A program made the translations under genes and the position numbers. DNA of 58,629 nucleotides from Desulfobulbaceae bacterium (GTDB lineage Bacteria > Desulfobacterota > Desulfobulbia > Desulfobulbales > Desulfocapsaceae). Location: NCBI GenBank assembly GCA_031287565.1, contig JAITSS010000049.1, positions 1 through 58,629 of the forward strand. The letters are read 5' to 3'. This document shows positions 18,093 to 26,437 of the stretch, in pieces (the stretch's first letter is position 1; each line of letters opens with the position of its first letter). The notes under the pieces are model-generated. The model saw only the letters and a program-made list of their open reading frames with translations. It ran no database searches and was not told the origin of the DNA.

Positions 18093-18985
18093 AAATTCTG
18101 ATTGTCGGCTCAAACGGCCAGCTTGGCACCGACTGCCGAAACATCCTCAGCCAGGAAAATGACGTCCTCGGCCTTGATATTCCGGCCATTGATATTGGCG
18201 ATGAACAGAGCGTCGCCAGAAGCGTCGCCACCGAAAAACCGGATGTGATTATCAATTGCGCCGCCTACACCGCCGTGGACGCCTGCGAGGATCACATCGA
18301 GGAATGCTGGCGGGCCAACGCCCAGGGGCCGAAAAATCTGGCCATAGCCGCCCGCGCGCGCGGCTGCCGCCTGATTCATATTTCCACCGATTACGTGTTT
18401 GACGGCCATCGTCCGCCGCCTGAGTCCTATCTTGAACATGACGCCACAAATCCCCTTTCCCAATATGGCCAATCGAAGCTTGCCGGCGAACAAGCGGTGG
18501 CCGCTGCCCTGGAAAACCACGTTATTCTACGCACCGCCTGGCTCTATTCGGCCTTCGGCAAAAATTTTCTTAAAACCATGCTCCGCCTGTCGCTGGCCGC
18601 GCCGGAGGCCGAACGCAAAGTGGTGGGCGATCAGCACGGCTCGCTGACTTGGTCGTACACTTTGGCGCAGCAAATCAGAAAATTGCTCGACTCAAACCTG
18701 ACCGGCGTATTCCACGCCACCGCCGAAGGGCATTCAACCTGGTATCAAGGGGCCAGCTATTTTCTTGAGGCCATGGGCGTGCCGCATCGTCTGCGCAGCT
18801 GCGCCACCAGCGAATACCCAACCAAGGCGCGCCGCCCGGCCAATTCGATTTTAGAAAACCAGCGTCTGAACGAGGCGGGAATTTCCACCTTTGTCAGTTG
18901 GCAGGAAGACATCACCACTTTCGTCGATATGTATCGCGAGCATCTGCTGAAAGAGGCGAAAGAACTGATCGCCGCATCGGCGTAA
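18089..18985 (+). CDS. rfbD: dTDP-4-dehydrorhamnose reductase
   Basis: A 298-residue short-chain dehydrogenase (RmlD) for the last step of dTDP-L-rhamnose synthesis. The Rossmann motif GSNGQLGTD is at residues 8-16. The catalytic threonine and Tyr-x3-Lys are in ISTDYVFDG and [11 protein letters not shown]. It is coupled to rfbA through a four-base overlap, and its stop lies five bases from the converging UPF0280 gene. Confidence 0.95.
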   Translation: MKILIVGSNGQLGTDCRNILSQENDVLGLDIPAIDIGDEQSVARSVATEKPDVIINCAAYTAVDACEDHIEECWRANAQGPKNLAIAARARGCRLIHISTDYVFDGHRPPPESYLEHDATNPLSQYGQSKLAGEQAVAAALENHVILRTAWLYSAFGKNFLKTMLRLSLAAPEAERKVVGDQHGSLTWSYTLAQQIRKLLDSNLTGVFHATAEGHSTWYQGASYFLEAMGVPHRLRSCATSEYPTKARRPANSILENQRLNEAGISTFVSWQEDITTFVDMYREHLLKEAKELIAASA

Positions 18986-18990
18986 TTGAT

Positions 18991-19752
18991 TCACGGCGCG
19001 GAGAGGCCAACCAATTCGATCGCCCCAGCCGCGCCAAACAGTTGGCCGCAAATCGCCAAAGCGCCCCGCAGACCCTTAATCGTAAGAATTTCCTGTAATG
19101 CGGCGGCGATGCCGCAATCAGGCCCTTTGCTAGGCGAAACCATATTGCCCAGCCGCGTCGCCGCCGCGTCGGCCAAAGCGGCGCTGTCGGCCACCACCGT
19201 GGCCGCGTCAGCCTTACCAAAACTCAGCGAATGGCCGATGCTCGCCGACGAAGTGCACAAACCCACCGGCATGTCGGCGGCGATAATTTTCACCGCCATG
19301 CGACCACTGTGTGGCGAATCAGCGGCGAAAATCTCGACAAGCGCGTCTTTTTTTCGGGCGAGAAAAATATCGCCGCCGTTTTCCACCGCCACTTCGCCAA
19401 GCCCGCCCGCCAACAAATCGCGCCCAACGCATTCCGCCACCGCGCCGGCCACCGCCGCCATCGGCCCGACATCAGCCAAGGCGGCGGCCTTCAACATAGC
19501 GCGGATGATTATCGGCGCGAGCGGGTCATCAGAAATCGGCGAAAGCGCGGTCAGGAATTCGGGCCGCCGGTCGATATAGCGTTCGAGTTGTCCTCGGTAG
19601 AACAACAGTCGCTCCCGCGCCGTTTCCTGGGCATCGGCGTCGGCTATGATATGCAGGTCGCTTTCTTCAACCCGCGTCGTAAAGGTGACAAGTCCCTCGG
19701 CCTGGCAACGACCACGGTAGCCGCGATGACGATAGGAAAGTGGTTTGCGCAT
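18991..19752 (-). CDS. UPF0280 family protein (ApbE-like fold)
   Basis: A 253-residue protein resembling the UPF0280 family, distantly related to the FAD:protein FMN transferase ApbE. Visible family features are the RERLLFYRGQLERYIDRRPEFLTAL stretch, GPMAAVAGAVAECVGRDLL, ENGGDIFLA and CTSSASIGHSLSFGKADAATVVA. The ENGGD and SxGHS-like elements resemble flavin-binding parts of ApbE. Members are found in anaerobes such as sulfate reducers and methanogens, and the exact reaction is unknown. The gene is downstream of the KS/ACP pair on the same strand (28-base gap). Confidence 0.8.
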   Translation of the reverse strand: MRKPLSYRHRGYRGRCQAEGLVTFTTRVEESDLHIIADADAQETARERLLFYRGQLERYIDRRPEFLTALSPISDDPLAPIIIRAMLKAAALADVGPMAAVAGAVAECVGRDLLAGGLGEVAVENGGDIFLARKKDALVEIFAADSPHSGRMAVKIIAADMPVGLCTSSASIGHSLSFGKADAATVVADSAALADAAATRLGNMVSPSKGPDCGIAAALQEILTIKGLRGALAICGQLFGAAGAIELVGLSAP

Positions 19753-19780
19753 GAGCTACAGCATCTTCAGGATAATCCGC

Positions 19781-21022
19781 TTACAGCGATTCCGACCGCC
19801 GCAGCAAAAGGCAGGTATTGACGCCGCCAAACGCGAAGTTCTGAATCGCCGCCACGTCAATCTTTATGTCGATGATTTCCCGCGCATAACGGAGCGCGGC
19901 GCAGCGCGGATCGACTTCTTCCAGGTTCAGGGTGGGGACGATAAAACCCGCCTCCATCATGGACAGGGTCATGATGGTTTCGATAACGCCACAAGCGCCC
20001 ATACAATGGCCGGTGTAGCTTTTTAAGGCTGTCACGAGCGGTTTTTCGCCATACACAGCGTTGATGGCCTGCGATTCGATGATGTCGCCCATCTTAGTGG
20101 CGGTGGCGTGGGCGCTGACAAAATCCACCTGTTCCGGCCTCAGCCGGGCATCGGCCAACGCCAGCTTCAGCGTCTGGGCGATGCCGTCCTGGTTTGGCAA
20201 AATCAAATCGCCACCGTTGTTGTTACAGGCAAAGCCGACGATTTCCGCGAGAATCGGCGCGCCGCGTCGCTTCGCCGCTTCGTATTCCTCAAGGATCACC
20301 GCGCCGCCGCCTTCCCCGACCACCAAACCATCGCGAGCGCGGTCAAAGGGGCGCGGCGTTCGCGAGGGCGCATGGTTATAGGCCGCCGAACAAGCCAGAA
20401 GGTTATCAAAAACCGCCACCGTCGTGGTGTCGTATTCGTCCGAGCCGCCGCAGAGCATGGCGTCCTGCATCCCATATTTGACGGCTTCATAACCAAAACC
20501 AATCGCTTGGGCGCTGGTGGTGCAGGCAGTCGATGAGGCGACAACCCGGCCAGTAATGCCGAACATTCTCGTGATGTTGACGGCGGTGGTGTGCACCATC
20601 GAGCGAAGATAATCGACCGCGCCGATTCCCTTGAAGCCTTTGTCGAGGTCTTGAAAAAAGGTGCGGTAGATGTCGCGTTGCACGGTCGGGCTGCCGTGCG
20701 TCGAACCAAAGGCCACGCCCAAACGCCCGGAGGTGATGAATTCCTGACCCAAACCGGAGTCGGCGAGGACGTCTTTGGCCACCTGACAGGCATAATAAGC
20801 CACCGGCCCCATGGTTTTTTTGTCGGAGCGCGTGAATTGATAATCAATCGCATAATCGACCGACCCGAATACCTGACACGAAATATGTTGCGTAAGCAGG
20901 CCGTCGTCACGCAGCGGCTTCACCCCGGATTGCCCGGCCATCAGGCTGCGGCGAATCGCATCTTGGCCATAGCCAATGGGCGTGATCGCCTGGGCGGCGG
21001 TGATGACCACGCGCCGCGTCAT
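19781..21022 (-). CDS. Accessory beta-ketoacyl-ACP synthase
   Basis: A 413-residue thiolase-fold condensing enzyme. The Cys-His-His triad is intact: Cys in SSTACTTSAQAIGFGYE (about residue 170), His in VSAHATATKMGD (about 308) and His in SYTGHCMGACGV (about 343). It is clearly different from the housekeeping fabF at 28239. Phrases such as STHGSPTVQRDIYR and MVHTTAVNITRMFGITGR recall, from memory, ketosynthases of aryl-polyene-type clusters, but no other such genes are near. It overlaps its own ACP gene by four bases, so the two form a dedicated pair. Confidence 0.88.
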   Translation of the reverse strand: MTRRVVITAAQAITPIGYGQDAIRRSLMAGQSGVKPLRDDGLLTQHISCQVFGSVDYAIDYQFTRSDKKTMGPVAYYACQVAKDVLADSGLGQEFITSGRLGVAFGSTHGSPTVQRDIYRTFFQDLDKGFKGIGAVDYLRSMVHTTAVNITRMFGITGRVVASSTACTTSAQAIGFGYEAVKYGMQDAMLCGGSDEYDTTTVAVFDNLLACSAAYNHAPSRTPRPFDRARDGLVVGEGGGAVILEEYEAAKRRGAPILAEIVGFACNNNGGDLILPNQDGIAQTLKLALADARLRPEQVDFVSAHATATKMGDIIESQAINAVYGEKPLVTALKSYTGHCMGACGVIETIMTLSMMEAGFIVPTLNLEEVDPRCAALRYAREIIDIKIDVAAIQNFAFGGVNTCLLLRRSESL

Positions 21023-21279
21023 ATCTCCCTCCGCCGCTGGATTGTATCCAGATAGTTGAGGATGTCGTTGATGGTGCGGATATCCATGGCCGCTTCCTTT
21101 TCGGCGCGGGTCAGGGAAAAACCCAGCATCTTTTCAATTTTCGCCAACAACTCAATGGCGTCGATGCTGTCGAATCCATGCGCGTCGCGCAGATTGTCGT
21201 CCAGCTTTGGGTCTTTGAATTCAAAATCATCGACCAGAATTTTTATGATTATACGGCTGATTTCATCACGTGACAGCAT
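21019..21279 (-). CDS. Accessory acyl carrier protein
   Basis: An 86-residue carrier protein with the phosphopantetheine site in AHGFDSIDAIELLAKIEKML; the attachment Ser follows the Asp (about residue 38). Sequence differs widely from the housekeeping AcpP at 29542. It is coupled by an ATGA overlap to the ketosynthase gene. A DSID rather than DSLD signature is common in carriers of specialised lipid, polyene or NodF-like systems. Confidence 0.85.
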   Translation of the reverse strand: MLSRDEISRIIIKILVDDFEFKDPKLDDNLRDAHGFDSIDAIELLAKIEKMLGFSLTRAEKEAAMDIRTINDILNYLDTIQRRREI

Positions 21280-21364
21280 GGCGTTTTTTGTCAGGAAGAA
21301 GAGTGAAGAAAAAAGAAAAAGAAAAACAAACGGGCGGCGCGCGATGCCACCCAGAAGGCAACCA

Positions 21365-21379
21365 GGGAAACGCTGATTA
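21365..21379 (+). repeat. Copy 1 of the 15-base motif GGGAAACGCTGATTA
   Basis: An exact 15-base motif also present at 27557-27571 and, inverted, at 46992-47006. All three copies are in spaces between genes. Here it lies between the DUF4359 gene and the accessory ACP gene. The nature of the element is unknown; it might be the edge of a small mobile repeat. Confidence 0.6.
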
Positions 21380-21387
21380 ACACATCA

Positions 21388-21465
21388 AGCGTTCAGACTG
21401 AGCTTATCGAAGTCCGCGATTTTACGGCGAACGCCCTCCGACTCGGCTTCAGGGCGAACGGCGGG
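21388..21465. repeat. Intergenic palindromic repeat element
   Basis: The stretch contains CGTTCAGACTGAGCTTATCG, then GAACGCCCTCCGACTCGGCT and TCAGGGCGAACGG. It looks like a mutated copy of the widespread bacterial repeat in which GAGCTTGTCGAAG and its complement alternate near GGGCGAACGG. It is non-coding. The rest of the 236-base space between the ACP and DUF4359 genes shows nothing else convincing. Confidence 0.5.
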
Positions 21466-21515
21466 AAAAATAGCCAGCGTTTTTTCCTGGGATTTGATCT
21501 CAGCGCGAAACAGCC

Positions 21516-21884
21516 TCATTCTGCCGCCTTATCGCCTTCTCCCATGGCGCTTTTGTAGACCTTATCGAATTTTTCCAGCAGAAATACTTTCTTGAAAGCG
21601 CCAATGCCGACAACATTGTTGATACCGTTCCAAGTCAGCGTGGTGGTGGAAAAGAGATAGTAATTATCTGAATTAACCACATTATCCAACACCGGCCCGG
21701 CCAGCGTTTTGCCAAGCGCCGCGCCGATTGAGGCGACCAGCGGCGGCGCCTCCTGACTCATTGACGCCTGCATCAGTTCATTGACCCGGAATTTGGCGGC
21801 GTCGCGGTGTTGCTCGACCTGCGGATTGGTCATGTAGGCGGCGACGGCGACGGCAATCAGGGCGATAACAAGGAGTTGTTTCAT
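21516..21884 (-). CDS. DUF4359-type membrane-anchored protein
   Basis: A 122-residue protein with one N-terminal hydrophobic segment (residues 3-17, LLVIALIAVAVAAYM) followed by TNPQ. The C-terminal part NYYLFSTTTLTWNGINNVVGIGAFKKVFLLEK matches the remembered pattern of DUF4359 (YLLFS...VGIGIFG). Its function is unknown. ATG at 21884 is preceded by AAGGA; a longer upstream frame overlaps the cyclase gene and has no family similarity. It is 28 bases downstream of the diguanylate cyclase gene. Confidence 0.7.
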   Translation of the reverse strand: MKQLLVIALIAVAVAAYMTNPQVEQHRDAAKFRVNELMQASMSQEAPPLVASIGAALGKTLAGPVLDNVVNSDNYYLFSTTTLTWNGINNVVGIGAFKKVFLLEKFDKVYKSAMGEGDKAAE

Positions 21885-21912
21885 AGGTGTTCCTTTTTCT
21901 CGTGAAAGAAGA

Positions 21913-22845
21913 TTATTTGGGCAGGCCGCAGGTGCCGTCATCGGCGCAGATACGGTTTCTGCCAGTGTTTTTCGCAGTGTACAGATTGGCGTCGGCCCTG
22001 GCGATGAGGTCGTCAGGTGACTCATCGCCCTGTCTTGGCGCGACCGAAGCCGCGCCAATTGAAACGGTGCGGCTGGTTTCCTCCGCCCCGGCCATAATGC
22101 GCTCGCCCTCGACTTCGCCCCGGATGCGTTCGGCGATGGTGACGGCGTCGGCCAACTTGGTGTCGGGCATCAAAAGGCCGAATTCCTCGCCACCCAAACG
22201 GGCCGCCAAGTCGGCGGGACGGCGGGCGGCGGCCTTCAGTTTTTTCGCCACCATCTGAATCATGAGGTCGCCCTGGGCATGGCCGTAGGTGTCGTTATAT
22301 GTTTTGAATTTGTCGATATCCATCATAAGAAAGGACAGCGATGTCTTATCGCGAATCGCCCGTTTCCACTCCATCTCCAGCCGCTCACTAAAGTGGCGGC
22401 GGTTGGCGATGCCGGTCAATGGATCGGTATAACTGAGATTTTTTAAGATGCGCACTGAGCGGACCAGCTGCATCTGGGTTGAAACCCGCGCCCGGACAAT
22501 CGCCGCCTTAAACGGTTTTTTGATGTAATCGCGAGCACCCAGAACGAAACCCTTTTCTTCATCGTCGTCATTCGACAGGGCGGTGATGAAAATCACCGGA
22601 ATATCTTTGGTCGCCTCATCGGATTTCAAACGCGCCAAGGTCTCGAAGCCATCAAGAACCGGCATGAGAACATCCAAAAGAATCAAATCCGGCTTACTTT
22701 CCAAAGCGATCTTCAGGGCCTGCTCGCCGTTCTTCGCCATGAAAATGGCATAGGCCGACGACAAAATTTTGTTCAGCGCCAACAGGTTGGCGCTTTCGTC
22801 ATCGACCAAAAGGATGGAATTCTTCTGCTCTGTTTCCGGCGTCAT
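21913..22845 (-). CDS. PleD-like response regulator with diguanylate cyclase domain
   Basis: A 310-residue protein. Residues about 10-125 are a receiver domain with phospho-acceptor Asp in DLILLDVLMP and the conserved Lys in YIKKPF. Residues about 140-300 are a GGDEF domain with an intact GGEEF catalytic loop and an RPAD inhibitory site at the correct distance, so it should synthesise c-di-GMP and be product-inhibited. It differs from the inactive GGDEF protein at 213-1841. It lies downstream of two lipoprotein genes, one FlgO-like, hinting at control of motility or envelope functions. Confidence 0.93.
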   Translation of the reverse strand: MTPETEQKNSILLVDDESANLLALNKILSSAYAIFMAKNGEQALKIALESKPDLILLDVLMPVLDGFETLARLKSDEATKDIPVIFITALSNDDDEEKGFVLGARDYIKKPFKAAIVRARVSTQMQLVRSVRILKNLSYTDPLTGIANRRHFSERLEMEWKRAIRDKTSLSFLMMDIDKFKTYNDTYGHAQGDLMIQMVAKKLKAAARRPADLAARLGGEEFGLLMPDTKLADAVTIAERIRGEVEGERIMAGAEETSRTVSIGAASVAPRQGDESPDDLIARADANLYTAKNTGRNRICADDGTCGLPK

Positions 22846-22933
22846 GGCGTGCCCTGTTGGCTGTCTGGAGTTTTTTTATTGGGCGGCGATAGACAACGCC
22901 CGCATAGTTATAACCGGCTTGCGCAACACGCGC

Positions 22934-23590
22934 TCACTTAAACCAGGAATTGAGGCGCGGCGCGGCTGGTTCGGGCACGGCTTCTGTCTCCGGGACGATC
23001 AGTCGGTCGCCGCCAACCAGCGGCGCAGGTTCGTCCAGCATCGACTGAAGCGCCGCATCCATGCGCAGGCGATAATCGGTGGAAGAAAGAATCGACGCAT
23101 CGGCCGGGTCAATTAGCCTTGTCGAAACATAGAGTATGTTCTCGGCCCTGGAAATGGTGCCGACCAGAATCGCCTGCGCCTTCACGTCTGGCGAAAGTCG
23201 GCGCAAATCCCGCGACAGGATGGTCTCGCCCTGACGCGGCGCGATCTCCATGCTCTCCGCCAGTTTAATTTCACGAACCCGATAACCGAGCTGCGTAAAA
23301 CGCGAGGCCATATGCTCCTGCACGGCGCGACCGAAGCGGCTGGTTTTCGTTAAATCGTTGTTATCAACGAAGGTGGTGGTGAGAATCGGCATATCGGGGT
23401 CGCGTGCGACCAGCGGCGGCATGGCGGTGGCGGCCAGGGTGTCGGCGGCGGTATAGGCCAGCCGCACCAGGTCGGTTTCCCGGCCCAGAATGCTTTCCAT
23501 GCCGGTGCCGTTGAAACGAGAACAGGCGGCGGCAACAAGAATCAGAAACAAGAACGGCGCGAACCGTCCCAGACGAAATATCGCGGCCAT
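22934..23590 (-). CDS. FlgO-like lipoprotein
   Basis: A 218-residue protein with a lipoprotein signal ending LILVAAACS (lipidated Cys at about 23). The body shows MPILTTTFVDNNDLTKTSRFGRAVQEHMASRFTQLGYRV, SRDLRRLSPDVKAQAILVGT and YVSTRLIDPADASILSSTDY, the usual FlgO domain pattern. FlgO proteins belong to the outer-membrane ring that supports sheathed or polar flagella in Vibrio; whether that applies here is inference. A good AGGAGA ribosome site is present. Confidence 0.82.
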   Translation of the reverse strand: MAAIFRLGRFAPFLFLILVAAACSRFNGTGMESILGRETDLVRLAYTAADTLAATAMPPLVARDPDMPILTTTFVDNNDLTKTSRFGRAVQEHMASRFTQLGYRVREIKLAESMEIAPRQGETILSRDLRRLSPDVKAQAILVGTISRAENILYVSTRLIDPADASILSSTDYRLRMDAALQSMLDEPAPLVGGDRLIVPETEAVPEPAAPRLNSWFK

Positions 23591-23634
23591 GAAAATCTCC
23601 TGAAAACAAAAACAAAAACAAAGAAAAAAACCGA

Positions 23635-24432
23635 TTACGGTTCCGGGTACGCTTCCGGAATCGGGATGATCGATTCGGTAGGCGGCGCGGATTTTTCCGC
23701 TGCTTGCGAACGCGGCGCGGCGGGCAAGGCCATCTCGGATGCGGAGACCGCCGCGCCTCCCTGTCGCATCGGCACGGCGGTGGCGCTTTTGCGCTGCCGC
23801 TCAAGATATTGCGGATAATCGGCGTCGTTTATCGCGTAAATATCGCTGGCCCGGAACAGATAGCGATTGCCGCTGCCGATTGAGGTGGTGATGATCACCT
23901 CATAGTGGCCCGCCGCGACCATATTCTGCACGGCGTAATCGACCGCGCCGCCGGTGGCGATGCTGATGACTTCGGTCGGGGCGTTGCGCAGCACCATAAC
24001 CGCCGCGGTCAGCGCCGTGATCATGCCGGGTCGCGGGCGATTCAGACGGAAGGCGTCGTGGCGAACGGTCTGGGTTTTATAACTCACTTCCAGCGTATCG
24101 GCGGCGGCGTCCGGACGCACCGGCGCGCCGAGCGCCACCAGTTCGGTCAAAAGCAAATCGTGGAACGCCTCGTTGAAAGAGCTGGTCTCGTTGTCGGCGC
24201 AGACATGGTTATCATCGCCGCAAGTCCTTTTCACCGTCAGGGCGGTATCAAGCATATCCAAACGGATCAGCTCGTCGTTGATGCGCCGGGCAACATCTCC
24301 CGCCAGCACCTGCCAGTGGTAGGCGGCTTCGAGTTTCGGCGATACCCGGTTCATGGGATCGGTGGGCGCCGTGGTTTGGGCGCAGGCGGCGCAGACAAAA
24401 AGCATCAGGGGAACAAGCAGGACCAACCGCAT
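23635..24432 (-). CDS. Conserved lipoprotein next to the FlgO-like gene
   Basis: A 265-residue protein whose signal peptide ends LMLFVCAACAQ (likely lipidated Cys at about 17). The middle part contains VLAGDVARRINDELIRLD and GHYEVIITTSIGSGNRYLFRASDIYAI, and the C-terminal 50 residues are a low-complexity Pro/Ala-rich tail. I do not recognise the family with certainty. Tight linkage to the FlgO-like gene (44 bases) suggests a joint outer-membrane role. The ATG at 24432 has GAGGAG at proper spacing; the ATG six bases upstream does not. Confidence 0.65.
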   Translation of the reverse strand: MRLVLLVPLMLFVCAACAQTTAPTDPMNRVSPKLEAAYHWQVLAGDVARRINDELIRLDMLDTALTVKRTCGDDNHVCADNETSSFNEAFHDLLLTELVALGAPVRPDAAADTLEVSYKTQTVRHDAFRLNRPRPGMITALTAAVMVLRNAPTEVISIATGGAVDYAVQNMVAAGHYEVIITTSIGSGNRYLFRASDIYAINDADYPQYLERQRKSATAVPMRQGGAAVSASEMALPAAPRSQAAEKSAPPTESIIPIPEAYPEP

Positions 24433-24464
24433 GGACATCTCCTCTTTTGGAAAAAGTATTCCCC

Positions 24465-24493
24465 ATTATATCGGCAAGCCGTCAGCAATTTAA
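24465..24493 (-). promoter_or_regulatory. Promoter for the lipoprotein-PleD group
   Basis: On the minus strand TTAAAT (24488-24493) and a perfect TATAAT (24465-24470) are 17 bases apart, and the start codon of the first lipoprotein is 33 bases downstream of the -10 box. It faces away from argJ. Confidence 0.5.
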
Positions 24494-24637
24494 GGATTTT
24501 TCCGCCGACGCCGCATCGGCAAGCAAGACGGCGGCAAATTGCGGTGGCGCGGGTTTCGCCCGGCATGATATTCTGACTGGATACTTTTTTGGCAATATCC
24601 GCCAGATTCCGGCGGCAACCACCATGGATAATGAGAT

Positions 24638-25822
24638 ATGAACGTGCGAGGATTTTCCGCCGCGGCCATCGCCGCCGGCGTCAGGAAACAGGGGCGTCTC
24701 GATTTGGGACTGATTCACAGCGCGGTCCCGGCGGTGACGGCGGGCGTGTTCACAACCAATCTGGTCAAAGCCGCGCCGCTCATCATTGATATGGAGCGGC
24801 TGAAACAAGGCATGTCGCGGGCGATTCTCGTCAACAGCGGCTGCGCCAACGCCTGCACCGGCGAGGCCGGGCGCCTAGCGGCCTTACAAACCGGAGCCAT
24901 GGCGGCGCAAGCGCTAAATATCCCGGAAAGCATGGTGCAACTGGCCTCAACCGGCGTAATCGGCGAGCAACTCAACGTCGCCGCCTTTGCGCAGGCCATG
25001 CCGGAACTGGCGAAGGCGCTTGCACCGGAAGGATTTCCGTCCGTCGCCCAGGCGATGATGACCACCGACACCAGGCCGAAAATGGTGGAAAAGAGCGTCG
25101 AAATCGGCGGCGTCGCGGTGAATTTTCTGGGGCTGGCCAAAGGGGCCGGCATGATTATGCCCAACATGGCGACGATGCTTGGATTTGTCGTCACCGATGC
25201 CCGCATCGGCTTCCCCGAACTGCATCGCGCCCTGATAGGCGGCGTGGAGCGGAGTTTCAACCGCATCACCGTCGATGGCGACACCTCGACCAACGATATG
25301 GTGTTGGTCATGGCCAACGGTCTGGCGGAAAATCCGTGGATCGACGACAAGGCGGCGGCGCATTTCGCCCTGTTTCAAACGACGTTGCAAGCGGTTTTGC
25401 GTGATTTGGCGCTGATGATTGTCGCCGACGGCGAAGGCGCGACCAAATTCATCACCATCCGGGTCAGCGGCGCGAAAGAAGCCGAGGACGCGCATCGCAT
25501 CGCCCGCGCCGTGGCCAATTCTAACCTGGTTAAAACAGCTTTTTTTGGTGAGGACGCAAACTGGGGCCGCATCATCGCCGCCATCGGCCGTTCCGGCGTC
25601 CGCTTCAATCCGGAAAAGGTCGATATCGCCTTTAACGATGTGACCCTGGTACGCGACGGTCAGGCGGTCGGCGGCGACGCCGAAGAACGGGCGGGCCGGG
25701 TTTTGCGCGAAAAGGAAATCACCGTCGGCATCACGCTGCAAGACGGCAAGGCCGACGAAGAAGTGTATACCTGTGATTTATCGCTGGATTATGTCAAAAT
25801 CAATGCCGATTACCGCTCATGA
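24638..25822 (+). CDS. argJ: Bifunctional glutamate N-acetyltransferase/ornithine acetyltransferase ArgJ
   Basis: A 394-residue Ntn-hydrolase-like enzyme that transfers acetyl from N-acetylornithine to glutamate, recycling acetyl in arginine synthesis. It self-cleaves before the nucleophilic threonine in AQAMMTTDTRPK (about residue 148). NSGCANACTG (oxyanion region) and EDANWGRIIAAIGRSGV are hallmarks. Whether it also uses acetyl-CoA cannot be read from sequence. It overlaps sixA by four bases. Confidence 0.95.
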   Translation: MNVRGFSAAAIAAGVRKQGRLDLGLIHSAVPAVTAGVFTTNLVKAAPLIIDMERLKQGMSRAILVNSGCANACTGEAGRLAALQTGAMAAQALNIPESMVQLASTGVIGEQLNVAAFAQAMPELAKALAPEGFPSVAQAMMTTDTRPKMVEKSVEIGGVAVNFLGLAKGAGMIMPNMATMLGFVVTDARIGFPELHRALIGGVERSFNRITVDGDTSTNDMVLVMANGLAENPWIDDKAAAHFALFQTTLQAVLRDLALMIVADGEGATKFITIRVSGAKEAEDAHRIARAVANSNLVKTAFFGEDANWGRIIAAIGRSGVRFNPEKVDIAFNDVTLVRDGQAVGGDAEERAGRVLREKEITVGITLQDGKADEEVYTCDLSLDYVKINADYRS

Positions 25823-26301
25823 AAACGCTGTACCTGCTACGGCACGGCAGAGCGCCTTGGTCGCCCGAAACACCCGACGACTTTAAGCGAATACTCGATA
25901 AAACCGGTGAACACCAAGCGGCGAGCGCCGGAGCGCGGCTGGCGCGGGAAGCGGCGCGGCCGCAACTGATTTTGGCAAGTCCCGCCGACCGCGCCCGGCA
26001 AACCGCGCTGATCGTGGCGCGGACGCTGGCCTATCCTGAAGCGCATGTTCGCTACATCCCGGAACTATACGCCGCCGATGTCTGGCTGATGGCCCGCCTG
26101 ATGGCGGAGCAGTCCGACGTTCTGAACACCCTGCTTGTGGTCGGCCACAATCCGATTTTGCCCTCATTCTGCGCCTGGCTCACCGGCGAGCATGTGGATT
26201 TTATGCCCACCTGCGGTTTCTTGGCCATTGGCTTTGACCGCGACGACTGGTCGGTTGGCCGCGCCAGCGGACGGCTGTTGTGGCACGAGCCGCGCCACTG
26301 A
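25819..26301 (+). CDS. sixA: SixA-type phosphohistidine phosphatase
   Basis: A 160-residue histidine phosphatase. The catalytic LRHGRA motif is at residues 7-12, and the second active-site histidine lies in [11 protein letters not shown] (about residue 109). SixA removes phosphate from histidine phosphotransfer proteins such as ArcB or PTS components. The ATG lies inside the argJ stop (ATGA), so the two are coupled; no two-component partner is adjacent. Confidence 0.88.
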   Translation: MKTLYLLRHGRAPWSPETPDDFKRILDKTGEHQAASAGARLAREAARPQLILASPADRARQTALIVARTLAYPEAHVRYIPELYAADVWLMARLMAEQSDVLNTLLVVGHNPILPSFCAWLTGEHVDFMPTCGFLAIGFDRDDWSVGRASGRLLWHEPRH

Positions 26302-26437
26302 AACCTGTCCCGAACCTTACTTGAAATATATCTTTTTCCGGGCTACCCTGGCCCAGAAAATCATCGGAGAAAAACCGCCCGCGCGGCGCGGCCTCTGGCC
26401 TTCTTCTGACAATCCAATAGAAACACAGGAGTCACTG

